DNA of 15,749 bases from contig JAZRUV010000025.1 in NCBI GenBank assembly GCA_045652705.1, positions 1 to 15,749 of the forward strand, written 5' to 3'. The DNA comes from UMGS1649 sp045652705. GTDB taxonomy: Bacteria > Bacillota > Clostridia > TANB77 > CAG-465. A program made the position numbers and the translations under genes. Shown here piece after piece: positions 5,854 through 13,120 of the stretch. The first letter of the stretch is position 1; each line of letters begins with the position of its first letter. The notes under the pieces were generated by a model that was given only the letters and a program-made list of their open reading frames with translations, was not told where the DNA came from and made no database searches.

Positions 5854-7920
5854 ATGGAGAATGAAAAGAAAAAAATAAAAAATACAGAAGCAATAATAAT
5901 TATATTATTAGCTGTAGTATTAATAGCATTAGTAACATTTTTAGGAATTAGATACATTTCAAAACAAAACATGTCAATAATAAACAATGGTATTTCTAAC
6001 TTAGACGACATATATAATGAAGCAAATAAAAACAACCAAGAAGAAAACAAAAATGATGAAACTCAAAAACAACAATATAACAAAGTAAGCGACTTAATAA
6101 AAGACTTAATTCATGAAAAAAATCCTATAGAGAAAAAAGCATATGAGAATGTAATATATAAATTAGATATGGTGTTACCGTATTTTAAAATACAAACAGA
6201 AGTAACAAAGCAAATCAATGAAGAGATATATCAAATATATAAATTTAATACGGAGGATTACTTAAGTAAAGAATCAACTCAAAGTAGTTCAAGAAATACA
6301 ACAATATCATATAAAGCAAATATGGATACAGAAAAAGGAGTTCTCTCTTTAGATATTACAATAGCATATACAGATTGGGCAGGAACAGGAACACCGAATG
6401 GAAGTAGTACAATAACGTATAAATATGATTATATAAACGATAAATTAATAGAAAAGAAACAACAAGAAAACAAAGAAGAAAATAAAATAGACCCATATGC
6501 CAATTATAAAGATTATGAATGGGGAAGCACAATATTTAAAGCAGATAGTAGTTCTAAAGAAAAAATAGAAATAAAAAACAACAAAGTATATTTAACATTT
6601 TCAAACAAAACAGTACAAGTTAAAAATATTAGTGGAACACCAAAGAAAGTTATAGGAACTGTTAATGGCGGAATAATGTATTACTATATATTAACACAAG
6701 AAGGAAAAATATATACAGTGGAATGGTCTGACATGACAGCAACAGCAGATTTGTTAAAAGATATGAATAAATATAATGTTGTAGATTTAACAGTAGGTAA
6801 TGGTAGGGGTTATGTATATAGAAATATATACTATTTAACATTAGATGGAAAACTTATAGATGTAAATGGAGATACATTTGAAGAACTAAACAAAAATTTT
6901 GTGGCTAGCTTTGGGAGTCCAAGCCATGTAGTTTATATAGATAATAAAGCACATGTATATTATTCAAAAAAAGGTGATGCTAATTATACGACAATAAAAG
7001 ATACTAATGGAAATAAGGTAAAAGCAAAAGAACTATATATGCAAGGCACAAATGATGGGAAAATAATAATTATAATAACGAAGGACAGTCAGATAATATA
7101 TGTAAATAATGATGGTAAAATAACCCAAGAAAAAGGTAAGTATAAATCAATTAATACATATAGTCAAGAATATGAAGGAATAATGCTTATTACAATGTCT
7201 AATAATAACAATATAATAAAATATAATTTGTGGGATTATTATTATGATGTAGAAAAGAAAAAAACAATAGACATAAAGGAAGGCTCACATATAGAAAGTA
7301 TATATATGTATAAAAGAAATGAAAAATATACAGATAAATATTATCCAGCAACTATGACATTAACAGAAGAACAAATAAATAGCGTAATAGAACTACTAAG
7401 AAACTTAAACTATGTAAGCGATAATGTTACAACGCAAGACAAAGATATATATAGAGTAATAATAAAATATAAAACAGGAATCGAGTCAGAATTAAAAGTA
7501 TTACCAGGTATGCGTGTAATAATGGATGGAAGGTTATATTCTGTAGAAGATCAATCAATTGAAGTGTTTAGTACAATACAATATAAATTTGATTGGGAAA
7601 AAACAGAAAAAGAAAACATTACTAATTCGATTACAATGTATAAAAGAAATACAAAAACGAATAAATATTATGAAAAAACAATGAGTTTATCTAAAAGTGA
7701 AATGATTAAAATAAATGACTATATAAAAGGAATAGATGAACCATCATTTTCAAGCGGTAATTTAGAAACATACAGATTAATATTGCAATATAAAGCGGGA
7801 ACAAAAAGTGTATTGATGGTTTATGAAGATGGTATAGTTTTATTAGACAATTCATTTTATAAAGCTAGTCAATTAGAAAAATATATCAGTGAGATTTCAG
7901 ATAAGTTTGAATGGCAATAA
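5854..7920 (+). CDS. Membrane-anchored extracytoplasmic protein of unknown function with duplicated C-terminal domain
   Basis: I do not recognise this 688-residue protein. A charged N-terminus (MENEKKKIKN) precedes one transmembrane helix (about 13-31), so it is probably a signal-anchored surface protein. A low-complexity N/Q/E/K linker follows. Residues about 75-190 show a segment (LDMVLPYFKIQTEV, then YTDWAGTGTP) faintly like the DUF4163/RsiV extracellular domains; this is tentative. Residues about 200-475 contain short recurring strands such as GKIYTVEW, GKLIDVNG and DGKI, suggesting a beta-propeller-like fold (inference). The last ~205 residues are two copies of a ~100-residue unit (483-582 and 593-687), each starting around MYKRN and ending KF(D/E)W. 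I chose ATG 5854 because AGGGGG lies 7 nt before it; an in-frame GTG at 5821 overlaps the promoter. It has its own promoter and is followed by a terminator. Confidence 0.8.
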   Translation: MENEKKKIKNTEAIIIILLAVVLIALVTFLGIRYISKQNMSIINNGISNLDDIYNEANKNNQEENKNDETQKQQYNKVSDLIKDLIHEKNPIEKKAYENVIYKLDMVLPYFKIQTEVTKQINEEIYQIYKFNTEDYLSKESTQSSSRNTTISYKANMDTEKGVLSLDITIAYTDWAGTGTPNGSSTITYKYDYINDKLIEKKQQENKEENKIDPYANYKDYEWGSTIFKADSSSKEKIEIKNNKVYLTFSNKTVQVKNISGTPKKVIGTVNGGIMYYYILTQEGKIYTVEWSDMTATADLLKDMNKYNVVDLTVGNGRGYVYRNIYYLTLDGKLIDVNGDTFEELNKNFVASFGSPSHVVYIDNKAHVYYSKKGDANYTTIKDTNGNKVKAKELYMQGTNDGKIIIIITKDSQIIYVNNDGKITQEKGKYKSINTYSQEYEGIMLITMSNNNNIIKYNLWDYYYDVEKKKTIDIKEGSHIESIYMYKRNEKYTDKYYPATMTLTEEQINSVIELLRNLNYVSDNVTTQDKDIYRVIIKYKTGIESELKVLPGMRVIMDGRLYSVEDQSIEVFSTIQYKFDWEKTEKENITNSITMYKRNTKTNKYYEKTMSLSKSEMIKINDYIKGIDEPSFSSGNLETYRLILQYKAGTKSVLMVYEDGIVLLDNSFYKASQLEKYISEISDKFEWQ
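7300..7914 (+). repeat. Tandem domain duplication within the anchored protein
   Basis: Two adjacent ~100-codon units (about 7300-7599 and 7630-7914) encode similar sequence. Unit 1 reads MYKRNEKYTDKYYPATMTLT and unit 2 MYKRNTKTNKYYEKTMSLS. Both continue with a polar helix, a strand of the type YR(V/L)I(I/L)(K/Q)YK(T/A)G, and a KF(D/E)W end. The copies are diverged at protein level, so the duplication is old. Confidence 0.8.
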
Positions 7921-7967
7921 TAAAAACAAGTACAATTAAATATAAATAAAAATATAGTAATAAAAAA

Positions 7968-8009
7968 GGACTTATCCATATATATTGTAATATGGATAAG
8001 TTCTTTTTT
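7968..8009 (+). terminator. Strong hairpin-T6 terminator abutting the next SD
   Basis: A 14-bp stem GGACTTATCCATAT/ATATGGATAAGTTC (one G-T wobble) with an 8-nt loop is followed by six T residues. The T run touches the GGAGG SD of the M23 gene at 8010-8014. It can terminate the upstream transcript. No room is left downstream for a separate promoter, so expression of the M23-M50 pair must cross it. Confidence 0.85.
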
Positions 8010-8019
8010 GGAGGTTTGT

Positions 8020-9027
8020 ATGGAAGGAATAGTTGCAAAAAGGACATTAAAGAAAAGTTACTATAATAATAAAAATATAAATAACATAGATTATACTAGT
8101 TTTACATTTGCTAAGCCTAAACAAGGAGTAAAAAAAGAAAAAGGTAAAGTTGAAACATTAAAAGAAAAATTTTTGTTTAAAATATCAATACAAGTTATTA
8201 CGGTAATAAGTATACTAGTGTTTGTGCTAGCAATAAAGTATTTAAAAATATCTGTTGTTTTGGAATCAGATTTTACAAAGAAACTAGTTAATTATTACAA
8301 CACATCATATTCCTTTGAGGAGATTAAGTCAAGTACAAAAAGTATAGCTAAAAATACATATACATTTGTAAAACCAATTGTTCCGAAGGCGGTAGAAACT
8401 AAAGTTAAAGAATTATATAAAGTAATAACAACGAAACATGAATTAAAAGAAAATAATATTTATGTTGAGAATAATAGTGAGGTTAAAATATATGAAGAAA
8501 GTAGTGTTAGTAATAAAGAAAACACGGTAAAAGAAAATGTTGGAGTAAGTGCAGATATTGATGAGCAATCTGAAAAGGTAGTGGCAGTATCTAGTAGTAT
8601 AAGTAGTCAAAGTAGTATTATAGACAAAATAAAAGAAACTAAAGTAAAGTTTGTAAAACCCGTAAGTGGAACAATAACATCACACTATGGTGCAAGGGAA
8701 GTAATATTTGAAGGAATAGATAGTTATCATACCGGAACGGATATAGCGGCTAAAACAGGTACTAAAGTAGTTAGCAGTATAGAGGGAAAAGTTACTCGTG
8801 CTACATATAATAAATATAACGGCAATTTTGTTGAAGTAACAAATGGGAAGATTGCTACAATATATTGTCATATGAGTAAGTTATCTGTAAAAGTCGGAGA
8901 TAAAGTAAAAGCGGGAACCAAAATTGGAGAAGTGGGTTCAACAGGGCTTTCAACAGGACCACATTTACATTTTGAAATAGTATATGATGGAACAAAAGTT
9001 GATCCGAAGTTAATTTTAGATTTATGA
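8020..9027 (+). CDS. spoIVFA: M23 (LytM) metallopeptidase-domain membrane protein, probable SpoIVFA
   Basis: The 335-residue protein has a cytoplasmic N-terminus, one transmembrane helix (about 53-75), a long serine-rich linker and a C-terminal LytM/M23 domain. The zinc-site residues are all present: H237 and D241 in HTGTD, and H315/H317 in HLHFE. The ATG at 8020 follows GGAGG (8010-8014). Its end overlaps the next gene, an M50 protease, by ATGA. This TM-plus-LytM protein overlapping a SpoIVFB-like protease is the layout of SpoIVFA, which anchors and holds SpoIVFB inactive in the outer forespore membrane. B. subtilis SpoIVFA is somewhat shorter and its LytM domain is regarded as non-enzymatic, whereas this one looks catalytically complete. 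It could instead be a generic cell-wall endopeptidase or a SpoIIQ-like protein; the neighbour is the main reason for the name. Confidence 0.75.
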   Translation: MEGIVAKRTLKKSYYNNKNINNIDYTSFTFAKPKQGVKKEKGKVETLKEKFLFKISIQVITVISILVFVLAIKYLKISVVLESDFTKKLVNYYNTSYSFEEIKSSTKSIAKNTYTFVKPIVPKAVETKVKELYKVITTKHELKENNIYVENNSEVKIYEESSVSNKENTVKENVGVSADIDEQSEKVVAVSSSISSQSSIIDKIKETKVKFVKPVSGTITSHYGAREVIFEGIDSYHTGTDIAAKTGTKVVSSIEGKVTRATYNKYNGNFVEVTNGKIATIYCHMSKLSVKVGDKVKAGTKIGEVGSTGLSTGPHLHFEIVYDGTKVDPKLILDL

Positions 9028-9671
9028 GATTTAAAGTAAAAGATTTTAATATATATTTAGATGAGACTATTTTAATAGTTGGTTTTTTATGTGTGTTTTC
9101 TGAAGTAGTAAGAGATTATTTTGAAAACTATTTTATATGTTACCTTTTTATAGCATTCCACGAGTTTACTCATATGTTTGTATCAAGTATATTTGGTATA
9201 AAGACAACAAGACTTTATATTAGAATATCTGGTTTAAATATTAATTTAGATAGTTATAATAGACAAGGTTTAAAATGGCTGTACATATTTTTAGCAGGGC
9301 CTTTATCTAATATAATACTTGCATACATATTTAAAAATATTCCTATGGTATATACAATAAATTTAGCGTTAGCAATTATAAACTTAATACCAATATATCC
9401 TTTAGATGGATATAACATTTTTGAAATGTTGTTAAAAATGTTAATAAAAAAACAAAAAAACGTATGTAAAGTTGAAAAAGCAACGAAAATTATGGTAATA
9501 ATTTTGCTTGTAACACTTGGCATTTATCAGTTTGTAATTTTCAGAAATTTATCCGTAATTTTGATGATATTTTACATAATTATCCAAAGCTACAGCCTTA
9601 GAAACAACAGCGATTCAAGAATATATCAAAAATGTTACAAAAATATTACAAATTTTCAAGAAAACTATTGA
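9024..9671 (+). CDS. spoIVFB: M50 intramembrane metalloprotease, SpoIVFB-like
   Basis: A site-2-protease family membrane enzyme, probably the pro-SigK processing protease of the mother cell. The 215-residue protein has several hydrophobic segments. The zinc motif is H46-E47-F-T-H50 (HEFTH) and the third ligand is D128 in NLIPIYPLDG, the expected S2P pair. The usual second glycine after LDG is Y130 here. B. subtilis SpoIVFB is about 70 residues longer and ends in a CBS domain; here the chain stops after the membrane part, so no CBS domain is present. The ATG overlaps the M23 stop as ATGA, implying translational coupling. Its stop codon lies inside the ftsA -35 element. sigK is not in the window, so the substrate is inferred. 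Confidence 0.85.
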   Translation: MRFKVKDFNIYLDETILIVGFLCVFSEVVRDYFENYFICYLFIAFHEFTHMFVSSIFGIKTTRLYIRISGLNINLDSYNRQGLKWLYIFLAGPLSNIILAYIFKNIPMVYTINLALAIINLIPIYPLDGYNIFEMLLKMLIKKQKNVCKVEKATKIMVIILLVTLGIYQFVIFRNLSVILMIFYIIIQSYSLRNNSDSRIYQKCYKNITNFQENY

Positions 9672-9696
9672 TTTTTTCATAAAAAAAGAGTATCAT
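9668..9696 (+). promoter_or_regulatory. Promoter of ftsA-ftsZ
   Basis: TTGATT (9668-9673) and TATCAT (9691-9696) are separated by exactly 17 nt, with an A-rich spacer. The -35 overlaps the stop codon (9669-9671) of the M50 gene. The expected start is near 9703, about 23 nt before ftsA. Confidence 0.7.
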
Positions 9697-9725
9697 ATAG
9701 CCATGACAAACGGGGGTAGTTTTAA

Positions 9726-11021
9726 ATGGCTATAGGTGACATTATTGTTTCCTTAGATATAGGAGCATCAAAGACCGCTGCTGTAGTAGGACAAGTTAAT
9801 AAGTTTGGCGAGATTGAAGTAAGAGGTTATGGTCTTGAAAAGTCTAGTGGAATAAAAAAAGGAAAAATAATAAACAGCACATCTGTTGCTGAATCATTAG
9901 TCAAAGCTATTACAGAAGCTGAAGATACGTCAGGGTTATACATAAACTCAGCATATGTTAATATAAAAGGACTAAATACAAGAATTGAAAGAATAAGATT
10001 CAAAGGTGAAGTTGAAAAACCAGATGATGGTCTTTCATATAGAGATATAACTTCAGTATTAGAAAAAATTCAACTAGGAATAAGACAAAATAGTAAGGAA
10101 CAAATAGTAGATATAATTCCTACAAAGTATATAGTAAATGATAGAGAATATTTAGAAGAACCAATAGGAGCTTTTGCAAAATATTTTTTAATAGATGCAG
10201 ATGTAATTATTGCAGATAAGTCTGTTATAGAAGAAATAACACACGCAATGGAACTTGCAGAACTTAAAATAGATGGATTTGTACTTGAAACATTTGCAAC
10301 TTCTAATGTGGTATTAATGCCTGAAGAAAAAGATTTAGGAGTACTTTTATTAGATATAGGTGCAGGTCATACGGAACTATCTGTATATAAAAATGGTAGT
10401 TTAGAATACAACAACACATTGCCAGTAGGTGGAGATCATATCACAAGTGATATTGCAATATCTCTAAATGTAGATATGGAAGAAGCGGACAAGTTAAAAA
10501 GACAGTACAATCTAGCAATAGAAGCCATGATATCTAACAATCATGACATTAAATTAAATACTAGACGAGTAGCTGAAGGCGAAACAGATAGAGTAAAATG
10601 TAGTGATGTAGTAAAAATTATAGAAGCAAGAATAAAAGAAATATACCAAATCACAAGAAAAATAATGGCAGAAAATAATCTTATTGGTAAAATAGAATGT
10701 GCAGTTATAACAGGCCAAGGTATAAGCAATATATCTGGCGTTGAAGAACTTGCGGTTTTAACTTTAAAAATAAATCAAGTGAGAATATGCAGTCCAAAAT
10801 TAATAAATGTTATAAAACCACAACACATTGTAGCTTTTGGTATGACAAAATATATTGCAAATGTTGGAACAAGTAGAAGAGTAAACAGTGATGTTGAAAT
10901 AATGACAGAACCGGATATTAAAGATAAAATATTTGGAATGTTTAATAAAGCTAAAGAGAAATTAACAAATACACTAAAAAGACAAAATGAGGAATATGAA
11001 GATGAGAAGGGGGATTTTTAA
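9726..11021 (+). CDS. ftsA: Cell division protein FtsA
   Basis: An actin-fold ATPase that tethers FtsZ to the membrane and recruits later divisome proteins. The 431 residues fit the family. Visible actin-fold signatures are phosphate 1 SLDIGASKTAAVVG near the N-terminus, the inserted 1C domain after about residue 80, phosphate 2 LLLDIGAGHTELSVY with PVGGDHITSDIA following, and the adenosine motif AVITGQGISNISGVEELA. The C-terminus has a basic helix (KIFGMFNKAKEKL) that could be the membrane-binding amphipathic segment, then an acidic tail. A GGGGGT SD precedes the ATG. The stop is one base before the ftsZ ATG, and the ftsZ SD lies inside the ftsA coding end. Confidence 0.96.
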   Translation: MAIGDIIVSLDIGASKTAAVVGQVNKFGEIEVRGYGLEKSSGIKKGKIINSTSVAESLVKAITEAEDTSGLYINSAYVNIKGLNTRIERIRFKGEVEKPDDGLSYRDITSVLEKIQLGIRQNSKEQIVDIIPTKYIVNDREYLEEPIGAFAKYFLIDADVIIADKSVIEEITHAMELAELKIDGFVLETFATSNVVLMPEEKDLGVLLLDIGAGHTELSVYKNGSLEYNNTLPVGGDHITSDIAISLNVDMEEADKLKRQYNLAIEAMISNNHDIKLNTRRVAEGETDRVKCSDVVKIIEARIKEIYQITRKIMAENNLIGKIECAVITGQGISNISGVEELAVLTLKINQVRICSPKLINVIKPQHIVAFGMTKYIANVGTSRRVNSDVEIMTEPDIKDKIFGMFNKAKEKLTNTLKRQNEEYEDEKGDF

Positions 11022-11022
11022 A

Positions 11023-12147
11023 ATGGAAGAATCAATGTTCAAAGCAGGAACTGCTAATATTAAAGTTATAGGTGTAGGTGGCGGCGGCGGAAACGCGTTA
11101 AACCGTATGATAGAAGATGGCCTAAAAGGTGTAGAATTCATAGCTATAAACACAGACCAACAAGCATTAGAAGAATCTAAGGCACAAACTAAAATTCAAA
11201 TAGGTGAAAAATTAACAAGAGGACTTGGTGCTGGAGCAAACCCTGAGATTGGTGAATGTAGTGCCGAAGAATCTAAAGCAGAAATAGCTGAAGCATTAAA
11301 AGGAGCAGATATGGTGTTCATCACTTCTGGAATGGGTGGAGGAACAGGTACTGGAGCAACTCCTGTTATTGCTGACATTTCTAAAGGAATGGGAATACTT
11401 ACAGTAGCAGTTGTAACAAAACCTTTCCCATTTGAAGGAAAAAGAAGAATGAATCAAGCTGAAAAAGGTATAGAAGAATTAAAACAAAATGTAGATACAA
11501 TAATCACTATACCAAATGAAAAACTACTTCAAGTAGTAGAAAAAGACACTACAATTGAAGAGGCTTTCTTAAAAACTGATAACATACTAAGACAAGGTGT
11601 TCAAGGTATTTCTGACCTTATCACAGTTCCAGGATTAGTTAACCTAGACTTTGCTGACGTTAAAACAATAATGTTAGATACAGGAATAGCTCATATGGGT
11701 ATTGGTAGAGCAAGAGGGGAAAACAGAGCAGGAGAAGCTGCAAGACAAGCAATCCATAGCCCACTTCTTGAAACTTCTATCGAAGGAGCGAGTGGAGTAC
11801 TTATTAATGTTACTGGTGGTAAAGATTTAGGACTATTAGAAATAAACGAAGCAGCAGAATTAGTACAAAAATCTGTAGACCCAGAAGCAAACATTATATT
11901 TGGTGCTGTTATAGATGAAAATCTTGGTGATGAAATAGTTATAACTGTAATAGCTACAGGTTTTAACAAATGGAATGGAAATGACAATAGAGCACAAGAC
12001 ATCTTAGAAAGCATGAGAAATAGTATAAACAACAACAGCAACATAGAAAGAAATGAAGCTACTGGATTTAATGGAAGAGTTTCTTCAAGAACAGATTATA
12101 CAGTAGATTTAGATATCCCACCTTTCTTAAGAAGAAATAAAGACTAA
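11023..12147 (+). CDS. ftsZ: Cell division protein FtsZ
   Basis: A tubulin-like GTPase that forms the Z ring, and in spore-formers the asymmetric septum. The 374 residues match the family. Visible elements are GVGGGGGNALNRM (17-29), the tubulin signature GGGTGTGA (105-112) and the T7 catalytic loop NLDFADV (207-213). After a short N/S-rich linker comes the C-terminal peptide DLDIPPFLRR (362-371) that binds FtsA and other partners. I start at ATG 11023, preceded by AAGGGGGA (11007-11014). An in-frame ATG at 10987 would add 12 residues overlapping ftsA and lacks an SD. It is co-transcribed with ftsA and closed by a terminator. Confidence 0.97.
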   Translation: MEESMFKAGTANIKVIGVGGGGGNALNRMIEDGLKGVEFIAINTDQQALEESKAQTKIQIGEKLTRGLGAGANPEIGECSAEESKAEIAEALKGADMVFITSGMGGGTGTGATPVIADISKGMGILTVAVVTKPFPFEGKRRMNQAEKGIEELKQNVDTIITIPNEKLLQVVEKDTTIEEAFLKTDNILRQGVQGISDLITVPGLVNLDFADVKTIMLDTGIAHMGIGRARGENRAGEAARQAIHSPLLETSIEGASGVLINVTGGKDLGLLEINEAAELVQKSVDPEANIIFGAVIDENLGDEIVITVIATGFNKWNGNDNRAQDILESMRNSINNNSNIERNEATGFNGRVSSRTDYTVDLDIPPFLRRNKD

Positions 12148-12180
12148 TTTAGACAACAATAAATGAATTTTATATCAAAA

Positions 12181-12221
12181 AAGCAAATTGTATACGACAA
12201 TTTGCTTCTTTATTTTGTTTT
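12181..12221 (+). terminator. Terminator after ftsZ
   Basis: A perfect 10-bp stem AAGCAAATTG/CAATTTGCTT (12181-12190 with 12198-12207) with a 7-nt loop is followed by a T-rich tract. It separates the division genes from the sporulation operon. Confidence 0.88.
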
Positions 12222-12241
12222 TTGAAGATGAAAAAATTTAA

Positions 12242-12288
12242 TTCTAACTTTTATTCTACAAATTTTTGGATCTATCCTAGATTATAAT
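12242..12288 (+). promoter_or_regulatory. spoIIGA-sigE promoter with Spo0A-box-like elements
   Basis: A perfect -10 TATAAT is at 12283-12288, and no -35 hexamer lies at the standard distance. Instead TTCTACA (12254-12260) matches the Spo0A box TTCGACA at 6 of 7 positions and ends 22 nt before the -10. A weaker TTCTAAC (12242-12248) lies 12 bp further upstream. In B. subtilis the spoIIG promoter is a SigA promoter with an overlong -35/-10 spacing activated by phosphorylated Spo0A, so this layout fits. The boxes are short and the DNA is AT-rich, so this is suggestive rather than proven. Confidence 0.6.
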
Positions 12289-12304
12289 GTGTTTCGAGGT
12301 AAAT

Positions 12305-13120
12305 ATGACTATATATTTAGATTATGTATTTATTGAAAATTTAATAATAGATTATGTTCTATTAAAAGAGACATCATATATTGCAAGAGAAAATGTTTCA
12401 AATAAAAAAATAGTACTAGCAGCAATTATTGCATCTTGTTATGTTGTATTTATGATATATCTAAAAGTAAAAGAGTTAAATTATATGTTTTGTAAAATTT
12501 TACTCGTAATAGTAATGGTATATATTTGTTTTAAACCAAAAGAAATAAGAGAATATTTAAAAATAACAGCATTATTTTTCCTAATTTCTGCTATAAACGT
12601 AGGAAGCCTGACAGTAGTTACAAACTTATTTAATATGCAAGATGCAAACTATTTATTAAAACTACTTATATATATTGTAAGTTTTCTCTTAAGCAAATTT
12701 TTTGCAAATCATATGTGGAAAATATATAAAAGGGAGATTAAGAATGACGACTTAATATATGATGTAAAACTAGAGCTAGATGGAAAAAAATATAAATATA
12801 GGGCGTTTTTAGATACTGGAAATAGTGTCTATAGTTATACAAATGAATTGCCGGTAATATTTGCAGAATTGTTAGATGATGAAATGGTAATAGATTTAGA
12901 AAACAAAGAGTGTTTTAGTATACGTACAGTTACATTATCTAGTGAGGCTAATAAAAATGCATATATATTCAAAAATGCAGAAATAACAAAAAAGGATAAA
13001 AGCTGGTTTGTAAAAGTAGCAGTAGTTTTTGAAAGAACAAAATTATCTAAAGATGGAAGCTATAATATGTTACTTAACTATATTCTTTACACACAAGATT
13101 TAGGAGGTATAAAAATATGA
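12305..13120 (+). CDS. spoIIGA: Sigma-E processing peptidase SpoIIGA
   Basis: A membrane-embedded aspartic protease of the mother cell that removes the pro-sequence of SigE after a signal from the forespore (SpoIIR in model species). The 271-residue protein starts MTIYLDYVFIENLIIDY, typical of the family. It has about five transmembrane helices in the first ~145 residues and a C-terminal soluble domain with the catalytic motif D170-T-G-N in AFLDTGNS. I choose ATG 12305 because GAGG (12296-12299) precedes it; the in-frame ATG at 12287 overlaps the -10 hexamer. Its stop overlaps the sigE start by ATGA, so protease and substrate are translationally coupled. B. subtilis SpoIIGA is somewhat longer (about 309 residues). 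Confidence 0.93.
   Translation: MTIYLDYVFIENLIIDYVLLKETSYIARENVSNKKIVLAAIIASCYVVFMIYLKVKELNYMFCKILLVIVMVYICFKPKEIREYLKITALFFLISAINVGSLTVVTNLFNMQDANYLLKLLIYIVSFLLSKFFANHMWKIYKREIKNDDLIYDVKLELDGKKYKYRAFLDTGNSVYSYTNELPVIFAELLDDEMVIDLENKECFSIRTVTLSSEANKNAYIFKNAEITKKDKSWFVKVAVVFERTKLSKDGSYNMLLNYILYTQDLGGIKI

Noticed and set aside
10987..11022. Upstream ATG for ftsZ overlapping the end of ftsA
   Set aside because: The added residues are not part of FtsZ, and the SD at 11007-11014 is placed for ATG 11023.
12190..12195. GTATAC near the ftsZ terminator as a second operator of the same regulator
   Set aside because: It is a single 6-mer mainly in the loop of a terminator hairpin with no second copy nearby, so chance is the simpler explanation.
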